Source: Lentisphaeria bacterium UBA1724 (GTDB taxonomy: Bacteria > Verrucomicrobiota > Lentisphaeria > Oligosphaerales > Oligosphaeraceae). From it: a DNA stretch of 11,561 bases. Positions 1-7,253 of the stretch are shown here, piece by piece. The stretch is taken from the NCBI GenBank assembly GCA_002315885.1, contig DCIO01000103.1:10086-21646 (forward strand), given 5' to 3'. Positions within the stretch are counted from its first letter, which is position 1. Every line of letters starts with the position of its first letter. The notes below the pieces were generated by a model. The model made no database searches and was not told the DNA's origin. It was given only the letters and a program-made list of their open reading frames with translations. The position numbers were made by a program, and so were the translations under genes.

Positions 1-51
1 TGCGGTGTTTCACTTGAGTGATTTGCGGTGTTTCACTTGAGTGATTTGCGG
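1..51. repeat. Tandem repeat, 23-base unit, two full copies plus 5 bases
   Basis: Two identical 23-base units lie head to tail at 1-23 and 24-46, each starting TGCGGTGTTTC and ending GAGTGATT. A third partial copy (TGCGG, 47-51) then diverges. Each unit carries the near-palindrome TCACTTGAGTGA (10-21 and 33-44), with 5-base arms around a TG centre. The array touches the window edge, so more copies may lie to the left. Function is unknown. It lies downstream of the minus-strand gene, so it could be an intergenic repeat or a protein-binding site. Confidence 0.85.
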
Positions 52-110
52 ACATCGTCGCACCCTACTGCTCAAAATGGCGCCCCCCCCCACCACCTGC
101 TTCGTTAAAA

Positions 111-141
111 ATTGAGCATTGAGAATTGAGCATTAAGCATT
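111..141. repeat. Short degenerate AT-rich repeat (ATTGAGCATT-type)
   Basis: The decamer ATTGAGCATT occurs at 111-120 and again at 125-134, joined by GAGA. A degenerate copy (TTAAGCATT, 133-141) follows. The patch ends six bases before the stop codon of the minus-strand DUF4838 gene, so it would lie in that mRNA's 3' untranslated region. No strong hairpin followed by a T-run is seen in either direction. A run of nine C (83-91) lies just to the left. The rest of 1-146 shows no gene. Confidence 0.6.
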
Positions 142-146
142 GTATT

Positions 147-2573
147 TCACCCTGCCGGGGCTGGGATGATCTTCTGGGGTTGTGGAGGGGCGTTTCGTCT
201 GACTAGGACGACCTGAGCGATCCACAGCGCGCCTTCCTCATCGACCTTTATCGTCACGTGCATATCATATTCCGCCAGGGGCTGATTCGAGTCAAAGAAC
301 TGCCCCAATGGCACGAGACCGCCATCGTCCACATGGAAGAGTGACAGAGAGCATTGTGGCCACAGCCTAGTACTTGCCACATAATAGGTCCGATAGACGC
401 CCCTGTGTGCTTCCAGTTCCTCCATGGGGATTTCCACTCGGTTGTTCATTACCGCAAAGAATCTGTCGCTGGATGGCTCGTAGTACACCATGGTCATGAA
501 CTTGGCCTTTGGCAGCTTCAGCCTATTGCATTTCATGGCATATCCCAGAGGGGCATCGGCGTCTGGAACCAGGTGATGGATTTCACTGGTCTGGCTACTG
601 AGCAACCGCGTCGGCAATGCCCGCAGAACTTTACCCTGAAAGCCCTGCAGGCTCCCCTCGAAGGGCTTAGGCGTGTTGCAACTGGCCTCGAAGTATTCCG
701 CGCCATTCGCCAGGCGCTGATCCAGCACGTAGGTGGAGAACTTCTTCCAGTCCAGGACGCCCTCACGGTGGGGTCTCTCTTCAAAGGACCGGGCAATTTC
801 CCGATGAATGCGCTGGGATAGCTCCTTCGGTGCGAACTCCGGTCGCTTGGACAAGCGGAAATTGACGCTCAGGATTGCCTCGTCCAGGCTGACTCTGGCA
901 TCACGTACCGCATTCAGACGGCCTTTGTCATTCGCCACCAGTGCCTCCATCTCATCAAAATCGTGGCTCCACCTCAGCAGATTCTCCTCTGTCAGATAGG
1001 AGAATGTCCCAGGGCAGTGGCCCGTATACATCAACCCCACCTTCTCGGAGGCCTCCAAATCCTCCAGTTCCTGCCAGAACGCAATCATCTTCTCCCCTGC
1101 GGCGCCATACAGGAAGTGCATCGCATCCGCAATCACCGAATTTTCATCCAGCGTGACGTCATTCAGGAGCTTGCTCAGCATATATTGGCGTATTTCATTG
1201 AAGCCGTTCACATTGTGCCAGGGGAAGCCCTGTTCGCCGTCGATGCCGACCACGCCATACTGATACGCAATGCGCAGATTCTGCGCCAGCTGTCGAAGAT
1301 TCGCCACCAACGGCAGAATGGTGGTAACCCGTGGATAGACGCTGGGGTAAAGCTGGATCTTCACCCGGGCGTTCAGCGCATTCCATTGATTGAGACGCTG
1401 GATGATACGGCTGTTGCTGGGCGCATCGTAGGGTTTCATGTAATCCTTGTTCAGCGGACAGAAGCGCATCAGGATATTCCTCGGCATCCGAGCCACTCCT
1501 ACGGGGGGCTTTTCAGTTGTATGATAGGCAGTCGTCACCAGCACAATCTCCGGGTGTTCCTGCTCATAGCGTTGCGCGAGTTCCAAGAAATAATCCCAAT
1601 AAGGTCCCGCAGGGGAATCGTACTTCTGGACCAACTTCATGCATTCGTCACAGCAGCAGATGGTCTTTCCGTCAAAGCCATTGTCGTCATTCAAATCGCA
1701 TCGCAGATATACCTCGCCGCCCTGGTATTCCTCACGGATGATCTGTTCCAATTTCGCGTCCATCAGGGCGCGGACTTCCGGATTGGAATAGCATAGCTGG
1801 CGGTCCGCCACGCGTTTCCCCTGGGGATTCAAAGCAAAATACTCGGGATGTTCCCCGAAATACGCGTCATTGACAGAGATGCGATATGGCTTCCACAACC
1901 CAGTCTGCTTCTTGTATTTTTCACCTGGCGGAATCAACTTCCCGGGAACATGGGAATAATCCGGACCAATTCTCGGCAGGCCGGCCTTCACGATGTAAAT
2001 CCGGGCACGACGCTCGAAGGCCGAAACCTCGTCCATATTCAAAGCCCACGTCCCCGCAGACAGATATGCTGCCGGGAATGATGGCACGATGGAGTAATCC
2101 AGGGCATCCCAACTCGGCGAAGCGTTGGCAGGAATCAATTCCACGCCCCGCATGGTATAGAATTTGCATCCCAGGAATTGCTCCAGGAAATCATAGACGG
2201 CGAAGGCATCGCCATCACGCCCATCGCCCGCCAAATAAATATCCTGCCCCAGGGATTTCACCCGACGCTCGTAAGACGCCATCTCACGCTGGTCGTCCGG
2301 AGAACGGAAGCCCACGAATATCCGGCCATGCTCCACACTCTCGGCTTTCTCCGCAGACTCAATAACGGGAAATTCCGCACCCGTGATCCGCTGGAGATAC
2401 CCCGACAACTCACGTGCCGACAATACCTCCGATGCGCTCAAGTCCGATGCACAGACAATCTCGTAGCCTGTCTTGCCATCCTGGGAAAGCACAAGACCAA
2501 AGCAACTAGGCCTTGACAGCAGCAGGCAAAACAACACCATCCATACAAAAAATAAACTGGATGCATTCTTCAT
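147..2573 (-). CDS. Exported DUF4838 domain protein (alpha-glucuronidase-related, putative glycoside hydrolase)
   Basis: The predicted protein is a secreted or periplasmic 808-residue protein of the DUF4838 family, found in polysaccharide-degrading bacteria and structurally likened to alpha-glucuronidases. Substrate and activity are not established. The start at 2573 is chosen because AAGGAG lies six bases upstream and the protein then opens with a signal peptide (MKNASSLFF, hydrophobic residues about 6-19). An upstream in-frame ATG would add 28 residues ahead of this signal. Residues about 27-145 resemble the small N-terminal domain of GH67/GH20 enzymes (ELSGYLQRITGAEFPV, residues 56-71; IFVG near 85). 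The DUF4838 core follows, with a cysteine cluster at 306-308 and 311 (CCCDEC) and GVVGIDGEQGF at 440-450. D445 and E447 are possible acidic active-site residues, which is inference. The C-terminal part (about 550-808) is not recognised and may bind carbohydrate. The gene is divergent from a uronate operon, which fits a role in uronate-containing glycan breakdown. No lipobox is seen. Confidence 0.85.
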   Translation of the reverse strand: MKNASSLFFVWMVLFCLLLSRPSCFGLVLSQDGKTGYEIVCASDLSASEVLSARELSGYLQRITGAEFPVIESAEKAESVEHGRIFVGFRSPDDQREMASYERRVKSLGQDIYLAGDGRDGDAFAVYDFLEQFLGCKFYTMRGVELIPANASPSWDALDYSIVPSFPAAYLSAGTWALNMDEVSAFERRARIYIVKAGLPRIGPDYSHVPGKLIPPGEKYKKQTGLWKPYRISVNDAYFGEHPEYFALNPQGKRVADRQLCYSNPEVRALMDAKLEQIIREEYQGGEVYLRCDLNDDNGFDGKTICCCDECMKLVQKYDSPAGPYWDYFLELAQRYEQEHPEIVLVTTAYHTTEKPPVGVARMPRNILMRFCPLNKDYMKPYDAPSNSRIIQRLNQWNALNARVKIQLYPSVYPRVTTILPLVANLRQLAQNLRIAYQYGVVGIDGEQGFPWHNVNGFNEIRQYMLSKLLNDVTLDENSVIADAMHFLYGAAGEKMIAFWQELEDLEASEKVGLMYTGHCPGTFSYLTEENLLRWSHDFDEMEALVANDKGRLNAVRDARVSLDEAILSVNFRLSKRPEFAPKELSQRIHREIARSFEERPHREGVLDWKKFSTYVLDQRLANGAEYFEASCNTPKPFEGSLQGFQGKVLRALPTRLLSSQTSEIHHLVPDADAPLGYAMKCNRLKLPKAKFMTMVYYEPSSDRFFAVMNNRVEIPMEELEAHRGVYRTYYVASTRLWPQCSLSLFHVDDGGLVPLGQFFDSNQPLAEYDMHVTIKVDEEGALWIAQVVLVRRNAPPQPQKIIPAPAG

Positions 2574-2579
2574 TGTCGT

Positions 2580-2585
2580 CTCCTT
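2580..2585 (-). promoter_or_regulatory. Ribosome binding site deciding the DUF4838 gene start
   Basis: On the minus strand AAGGAG ends six bases before the ATG at 2573. It supports this start, directly ahead of the signal peptide, over the in-frame ATG at 2657. Confidence 0.8.
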
Positions 2586-2648
2586 ATCATTTTCGGTTGC
2601 AGGTGAAAAATATATTATTGCTAAGCCAGATTTCTTGAACGAAAGACG

Positions 2649-2676
2649 CGTATTCACTCCCTCCAGCGTCTGTCAA
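2649..2676 (-). promoter_or_regulatory. Candidate sigma-70 promoter for the DUF4838 gene
   Basis: On the minus strand a perfect -35 hexamer TTGACA (2671-2676) is followed after 16 bases by a weak -10, AATACG (2649-2654). This would give a leader of about 70 bases. An alternative -10 (AATAAT, within roughly 2610-2622) lies closer to the gene but lacks a good -35. Only the -35 match is convincing. Confidence 0.35.
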
Positions 2677-2745
2677 TAGGAAGACGACTTTTATTTCACA
2701 CCCAGAAAGAGCAAAAAACACCCTTCTTATTGACTCGTTTCCCTA

Positions 2746-2790
2746 ACCGATTTTTGAGTGGGAATTATGTTTTCTCCGTTCACCGATTTT
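2746..2790 (+). promoter_or_regulatory. Direct repeat ACCGATTTT in the divergent promoter region
   Basis: ACCGATTTT occurs at 2746-2754 and again at 2782-2790, with starts 36 bases apart. The second copy runs into the presumed uxaB promoter as CGATTTTCGT (2784-2793). The placement suits a regulator site upstream of the uronate operon, but no regulator is encoded in the window and a chance match in AT-rich DNA is possible. Confidence 0.3.
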
Positions 2791-2792
2791 CG

Positions 2793-2801
2793 TGCTAAAA
2801 T
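2793..2801 (+). promoter_or_regulatory. Candidate extended -10 promoter for the uronate operon
   Basis: TGCTAAAAT matches an extended -10 element (TGn followed by TAAAAT, 5 of 6 to TATAAT). No good -35 lies at 16-18 bases, which is tolerable for extended -10 promoters. Transcription would begin near 2807-2809, about 8-10 bases before the uxaB ATG. That is a near-leaderless message and agrees with the absence of a Shine-Dalgarno sequence there. Confidence 0.45.
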
Positions 2802-2816
2802 AACATCACATCGACC

Positions 2817-4127
2817 ATGGAACTCCTGAAGCGTTCTACAGCCCTATCTCATCCCGTCAAAATCCTGCAATTTGGCGAGGGGAATTTCCTGCGTGCATTT
2901 TTTGACTGGATGGTCCAGCGCATGAATCGCGTGGCGGGCTTTGCCGGCGCGGTGCAGATAGTGAAGCCCCGCAGTGGCGGCGAGGCGTGCAAGCGCATCA
3001 ACGACCAGGACGGCCTGTATCATGTGGTCCAGCGTGGCGTTTCTCAAGGGAAGCCCGTGGAGGAATGCCAGTTGGTGGAATGCGTAAAGGGATGCCTGGA
3101 TCCCGTCGCCGACTGGGATGCCGTCCTGGAGACCGCACGCCTCCCCGAATTGCGCTTCGTCGTCTCCAATACCACGGAGGCAGGCATCGAATACCGCCCA
3201 GGGGCGGACACCTTCCCCGCCAAAGTAGCCAGAGTACTGGAAGCACGCTTTGAGGCAAAATTGCCCGGGTTGGTCTTCCTGCCCTGCGAACTCAATGAAA
3301 ACAACGGCGACAAATTGCGGGAATGCGTCCTGAAATACCTGGAGGACACCCCCCAGGTGGCGGAGTACGTCTCCCGTGAATGCGTCTTCTGCAATACGCT
3401 GGTGGACCGGATTGTGTCGGGCTACCCCCAGAAGGACAGCGAGCGGTATTGCCGTCAACTGGGCGTGGAAGACCGGCTGCTGGTATGCTGCGAGCCCTTC
3501 TTCTTCCTGGCAATCCAAGGGCCACAATGGCTCGCACAAGAACTGCCCTTTGAGAAGACGGGCCTGGATGTCCGATTGGTGGAGGACCTGGCGCCCTACC
3601 GCACCCGGAAGGTCCGTTTTCTGAATGGCGCCCATACCTCCAGCGTCCTGGGAGCCCATCTGGCAGGGCTTACCTTCGTGGACGAGATGGTCCGGGATGA
3701 AAAATTCGGCGCATTCCTGCGGCAGGTCCTCTTTGAGGAAGTCATGCCCACGGTGCAACTGCCCGAAGAGGAGAAGCGGGCTTTCGCCCAGGCTGTCCTG
3801 GAACGCTTCGCCAATCCCTTCGCGGAACACCGCCTGCTCTCCATCGCCTTGAATTCCGTCGCCAAATGGCGCGTGCGGGTCCTGCCGACACTGCTGGACT
3901 ACGTGGCACTCTTCGGAAAACTCCCGCCCTGCCTGACGAAATCCATGGCATATCTCATCGATTTCTATCGGACATGCCAATTCCAGGACACACCACAGGT
4001 GGCGGAATTCTTCGCCACATCACCCACCGTCGAGGCAATCCTGGAAAATGCCGACTTCTGGGGCATGGACCTGAATGGCATTCCTGGCTTCACACAGGCC
4101 GTGAAAGAGGGACTTGAACGCTCATGA
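2817..4127 (+). CDS. uxaB: Tagaturonate reductase (altronate oxidoreductase)
   Basis: This cytoplasmic enzyme would reduce D-tagaturonate to D-altronate with NADH in galacturonate catabolism. The 436-residue protein belongs to the polyol-specific long-chain dehydrogenase (mannitol dehydrogenase) family. The N-terminal Rossmann part carries ILQFGEGNFLRAFFDW, with glycines G20 and G22, as in UxaB. The C-terminal domain has the family catalytic set K265, N270 and H273 (RKVRFLNGAH), with the same K-x4-N-x2-H spacing as mannitol 2-dehydrogenase. It is somewhat shorter than E. coli UxaB (about 483 residues). It is the first gene of the operon. No Shine-Dalgarno is seen before the ATG, and homology begins within about 15 residues of it, so the start is likely correct. 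Its stop overlaps the next start (ATGA), which implies translational coupling to uxaA. A mannonate or mannitol dehydrogenase is the alternative, but the neighbouring uxaA argues for tagaturonate. Confidence 0.92.
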   Translation: MELLKRSTALSHPVKILQFGEGNFLRAFFDWMVQRMNRVAGFAGAVQIVKPRSGGEACKRINDQDGLYHVVQRGVSQGKPVEECQLVECVKGCLDPVADWDAVLETARLPELRFVVSNTTEAGIEYRPGADTFPAKVARVLEARFEAKLPGLVFLPCELNENNGDKLRECVLKYLEDTPQVAEYVSRECVFCNTLVDRIVSGYPQKDSERYCRQLGVEDRLLVCCEPFFFLAIQGPQWLAQELPFEKTGLDVRLVEDLAPYRTRKVRFLNGAHTSSVLGAHLAGLTFVDEMVRDEKFGAFLRQVLFEEVMPTVQLPEEEKRAFAQAVLERFANPFAEHRLLSIALNSVAKWRVRVLPTLLDYVALFGKLPPCLTKSMAYLIDFYRTCQFQDTPQVAEFFATSPTVEAILENADFWGMDLNGIPGFTQAVKEGLERS

Positions 4128-5476
4128 TCATCCATCCCAATGACAATGTGGAAGTCCGAGAGGACGGGCACAAATACGCCCGATGCCCCATCGCCCCAGG
4201 GGAGAATGTGGTGAAATACGGCATGCCCATTGGACACGCCACATGTTCCATCGTACCAGGCGAACACGTCCACTGCCACAATGTCCAAACCAACCTCAAA
4301 GGGCAGCTGAATTACGAGTATCAACCCAATTTCACCCCCGTGGAAATCCACTGTGACCGCACTTTCCTAGGCTACGCCAGAAAGGACGGACAAGTGGGCA
4401 TCCGAAATGACCTCTGGGTCATCCCCACCGTGGGATGCGTCAATGCCCTGGCGCGTCAATTGGCCTCCGAAGTGGGCGGCATTGCATTGTGCCATCCCTA
4501 CGGTTGCTCCCAACTGGGGGCGGACCACGAGATGACGGCGAATGCGCTGGCATCGCTGGTGCGTCATCCCAATGCGGGTGGCGTGCTGGTGTTGGGGCTA
4601 GGCTGCGAAAACAACACCATGGAGAGCTTCCGTGAGCGCCTGGATGATATCTCCGACTTGAACATCCGTTTCCTGGTAGCACAGGATGTGCAGGACGAAG
4701 TAGCGGAAGGACGACGCCTCCTAGCGGAATTGGTGGCGAATCGTCCCACACAGCGCATTGAATTGCCCGTCTCGCGGTTGCGTGTGGGCCTCAAATGCGG
4801 CGGTTCCGATGGCTTCTCGGGTTTGACTGCCAACCCACTGGTGGGGCGCTTCTCCGACTGGCTGATTGCCCAGGGCGGCACGACTGTTCTGACCGAAGTC
4901 CCCGAGATGTTCGGTGCAGAAACCCTCCTCATGAATCGCTGCCAGAGTCGCGAGGTCTTCGAGAAATGCGTGGCGATGGTCAATGGCTTCAAGGAATACT
5001 TCCTGCAACATGGTCAACCCGTGGGCGAAAATCCCTCCCCTGGCAACAAGGCAGGCGGCATCACCACGCTGGAGGACAAGTCCCTGGGATGCGTCCAGAA
5101 AGGCGGTTTCAGCCCCGTGGTCGATGTGCTGGAATACGGAGAGCGCCTGCGGACCAACGGCCTGAATCTCCTCAGCGCCCCAGGAAACGACCTGGTCTCC
5201 TCCACCGCATTGGCCGCCGCGGGATGCCATGTCGTCCTCTTTACCACTGGTCGAGGAACACCCTTCGGAACCGTTGTCCCAACCATCAAGGTAGCGACAA
5301 ATTCCACGCTGGCACAAAAGAAGCCCAACTGGATTGACTGGGATGCCATGGGCGCACCAAATCTGGATGACTTCCTGGAACTGGTGCTGGATGTGGCATC
5401 GGGAAATACCCTGGCACGTAACGAAATCAACCACTGCCAGGAGATCGCCATCTTCAAGGACGGCGTGACGCTGTAA
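4124..5476 (+). CDS. uxaA: Altronate dehydratase
   Basis: UxaA dehydrates D-altronate to 2-keto-3-deoxy-D-gluconate and is an iron-dependent cytoplasmic enzyme in known cases. The 450-residue protein has both parts of the family. The first is an N-terminal SAF-type domain (residues about 1-75, from HPNDNVEV through VVKYGMPIGHAT). The second is the catalytic UxaA domain with GYARKDGQVGIRND, HPYGCSQLGADHE, LGCENN, KCGGSDGFSGLTANP, PSPGNKAGGITTLEDKS and TTGRGTPFGT. Conserved cysteines and histidines in these motifs are candidates for metal binding. It overlaps uxaB by four bases, so the reductase and dehydratase are probably made together. D-galactarate dehydratase is a related possibility, but the uxaB and kdgK/eda context makes altronate the better substrate. 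Confidence 0.93.
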   Translation: MIIHPNDNVEVREDGHKYARCPIAPGENVVKYGMPIGHATCSIVPGEHVHCHNVQTNLKGQLNYEYQPNFTPVEIHCDRTFLGYARKDGQVGIRNDLWVIPTVGCVNALARQLASEVGGIALCHPYGCSQLGADHEMTANALASLVRHPNAGGVLVLGLGCENNTMESFRERLDDISDLNIRFLVAQDVQDEVAEGRRLLAELVANRPTQRIELPVSRLRVGLKCGGSDGFSGLTANPLVGRFSDWLIAQGGTTVLTEVPEMFGAETLLMNRCQSREVFEKCVAMVNGFKEYFLQHGQPVGENPSPGNKAGGITTLEDKSLGCVQKGGFSPVVDVLEYGERLRTNGLNLLSAPGNDLVSSTALAAAGCHVVLFTTGRGTPFGTVVPTIKVATNSTLAQKKPNWIDWDAMGAPNLDDFLELVLDVASGNTLARNEINHCQEIAIFKDGVTL

Positions 5477-5523
5477 CGAATTAACTAACGCAACACAAAC
5501 AAAATAAATAGAGGATTTTTACC

Positions 5524-6135
5524 ATGGAATTGATTGCTAGCCTAGAGAAGACGCGGATTATCCCCGTGCTGGTTTTGGAATCGGTGGAGGAAGGCGTCGC
5601 GATGTGCGAAAAACTCTACGCAAACGGCCTCTGCGCCGCAGAAATCACCTTCCGAACCACCGCGGCAGAAGGCATCATCCGCGAGGTATCCCGTCGCCAT
5701 CCCGACATGCTTCTGGGAGCAGGCACGGTCTTGAATACCACGGACCTGAAACGCGCCATCGACGCAGGCGCAAAATTCGCGGTGGCGCCGGGCTTCAATC
5801 CCCGGGTGGTCGGCGCGGCCCGTGAGGCGGGCTTCGCCTTCCTGCCTGGTGTCTGCACCCCCAGCGAGGTGGAGCAGGCAATGGAATTGGGATGCCTGGC
5901 GCTGAAATTCTTCCCCGCGGAAGCCGCAGGCGGTGTCTCCTACCTGAAGTCCCTGATTGCGCCCTATCGCCATCTGGGCGTGCGCTTCATGCCCACGGGC
6001 GGCGTCAAGCCCGCCAATGTGGAATCCTATCTGCAGATCCCAGAAGTCGCCGCCGTGGGTGGCACCTGGCTGAACAAGTGCGACGACGAGACCATCCGAC
6101 AAGCCGCGGAAATCGCCTCGAAATACAGCCGATAA
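5524..6135 (+). CDS. eda: KDPG aldolase (2-dehydro-3-deoxy-phosphogluconate / 4-hydroxy-2-oxoglutarate aldolase)
   Basis: This class I aldolase splits 2-keto-3-deoxy-6-phosphogluconate into pyruvate and glyceraldehyde-3-phosphate, the last step of the uronate route. The 203-residue protein has the usual length for a single TIM-barrel KDPG aldolase. Visible catalytic features are E40 in AEITFRT, GAGTVL at 65-70, the Schiff-base lysine K128 in ALKFFPAE, and the phosphate-binding MPTGG at 156-160. AGAGG (5510-5514) lies nine bases before the ATG. The 47-base gap after uxaA is the largest in the operon, is AT-rich, and shows no terminator, so read-through is expected. The kinase that makes its substrate follows directly. 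DgoA-type aldolase (acting on KDPGal) is a less likely alternative. Confidence 0.94.
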   Translation: MELIASLEKTRIIPVLVLESVEEGVAMCEKLYANGLCAAEITFRTTAAEGIIREVSRRHPDMLLGAGTVLNTTDLKRAIDAGAKFAVAPGFNPRVVGAAREAGFAFLPGVCTPSEVEQAMELGCLALKFFPAEAAGGVSYLKSLIAPYRHLGVRFMPTGGVKPANVESYLQIPEVAAVGGTWLNKCDDETIRQAAEIASKYSR

Positions 6136-6136
6136 C

Positions 6137-6142
6137 GGGAGG
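6137..6142 (+). promoter_or_regulatory. Ribosome binding site deciding the kdgK start
   Basis: GGGAGG lies seven bases before the ATG at 6150. The open frame extends upstream to an ATG at 5892, but that would overlap almost half of eda and has no family homology, so 6150 is the start. Confidence 0.85.
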
Positions 6143-6149
6143 ACTTCAC

Positions 6150-7241
6150 ATGCAAATCAAATCCGAGGCAGATTGCCGTTACGATATCCTCTCCCTGGGC
6201 GAAGTAATGCTCCGACTGGATCCAGGAGAAGGACGCATCCATACCACGCGAGAACTCCGCGTGTGGGAGGGCGGCGGCGAATACAATGTGGCCCGCGGAC
6301 TGCGCAGATGCTTCGGTCTCCGAGGCGCCGTGGTCACCGCACTGGCGGACAACCCCGTGGGACGCCTGGTGGAGGACTGCATTCTACAGGGCGGTGTGGA
6401 CGCATCACTGATTCGCTGGGTGCCCTACGATGGCACTGGTCGCACCGTCCGCAACGGCTTGAATTTCACGGAGCGCGGTTTCGGCCTCCGTGGCGCAGTG
6501 GGTTGTTCCGACCGGGGAAATACCGCGGTTTCCCAATTGCGTCAAGGCGATATTGACTGGGAATACATCTTCGGGACTTTGGGAGTGCGCTGGTTCCATA
6601 CTGGTGGCATCTTCTCCGCACTTTCCGAGACCACACCCGAGGTCGCCATCGAGGCCCTGAAATGCGCAAAGAAATACGGCACAATCACCAGCTACGACCT
6701 GAACTACCGCCCCAGCCTGTGGAAAGGCATCGGCGGCGTCGAACGGGCCCGGGAAGTCAATCGTGAAATCGCAAAATACGTGGATGTGATGCTGGGCAAT
6801 GAAGAGGACTTCACTGCCGCACTGGGCTTCGAAGTGGAAGGCGCAGACGAAAAACTCACCACCCTGCCCGTGGATGGCTTCAAAAAGATGATTGACACCG
6901 TGGTGAAGGCCTATCCCAATTTCACCGCCGTGGCCACCACCCTCCGCAATGTCCGTAGCGCCACCGTCAATGACTGGGGTGCAATCCTGTGGCAAGGGGG
7001 CGAATTCTACCAGGCAGTCCAGCGGGATGGCCTGGAAATCCTCGACCGGGTCGGTGGCGGCGACAGCTTTGCGTCAGGCCTGATCTACGGACTGATGGAA
7101 TTGCAGGATCCCGCGCTGGCGGTCAACTACGGTGCCGCCCATGGTGCATTGGCGATGACCACCCCAGGAGATACCAGCATGGCTACCCTTGCCGAAGTAA
7201 AGAAAGTAGTCGGTGGCGCAGGCGCGAGAGTGGAACGCTAG
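6150..7241 (+). CDS. kdgK: 2-keto-3-deoxygluconate kinase (PfkB family)
   Basis: The enzyme phosphorylates 2-keto-3-deoxy-D-gluconate with ATP to KDPG, linking altronate dehydratase to the KDPG aldolase encoded just upstream. The 363-residue protein is a PfkB-family sugar kinase. LSLGEVMLRLDPGEG near the N-terminus and EGGGEYNVARGLRR match the substrate-binding lid region of KDG kinases. The C-terminal PfkB signature is DRVGGGDSFASG, with catalytic base D305 and the anion-hole glycines before it. VGGGD replaces the commoner VGAGD, a small variation also known in active kinases. YDLNYRPSLW and MLGNEEDF are typical of KDG kinase and fructokinase-like members. Fourteen bases separate it from eda. 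Substrate assignment rests on context plus sequence, and other ketoacid or ketose kinases are possible. Confidence 0.9.
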   Translation: MQIKSEADCRYDILSLGEVMLRLDPGEGRIHTTRELRVWEGGGEYNVARGLRRCFGLRGAVVTALADNPVGRLVEDCILQGGVDASLIRWVPYDGTGRTVRNGLNFTERGFGLRGAVGCSDRGNTAVSQLRQGDIDWEYIFGTLGVRWFHTGGIFSALSETTPEVAIEALKCAKKYGTITSYDLNYRPSLWKGIGGVERAREVNREIAKYVDVMLGNEEDFTAALGFEVEGADEKLTTLPVDGFKKMIDTVVKAYPNFTAVATTLRNVRSATVNDWGAILWQGGEFYQAVQRDGLEILDRVGGGDSFASGLIYGLMELQDPALAVNYGAAHGALAMTTPGDTSMATLAEVKKVVGGAGARVER

Positions 7242-7253
7242 GGAGACCGATAT

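Noticed and set aside
1..51. CRISPR-like array
   Set aside because: The units are directly adjacent with no unique spacers between them, only two full copies are seen, and no cas gene is present.
963..1796. Open frame (277 codons) antisense to the DUF4838 gene
   Set aside because: No recognisable protein motifs and no convincing ribosome site; the opposite strand carries the conserved DUF4838 motifs.
2496..2573. Lipoprotein signal peptide in the DUF4838 protein
   Set aside because: The residues before Cys24 are RPS, which does not fit a lipobox; an ordinary Sec signal fits better.
2730..2735. TTGACT as the -35 box of the uxaB promoter
   Set aside because: No acceptable -10 hexamer lies 15-19 bases downstream; the nearest good -10 (2796-2801) is far too distant.
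2844..3980. Long open frame (378 codons) antisense to uxaB
   Set aside because: It lies fully inside a gene with clear UxaB catalytic motifs, its translation shows no recognisable family, and such frames are expected opposite GC-rich genes.
5477..5523. Terminator or separate promoter splitting uxaA from eda
   Set aside because: The 47-base gap is AT-rich but has no hairpin with a T-run and no convincing -35/-10 pair.
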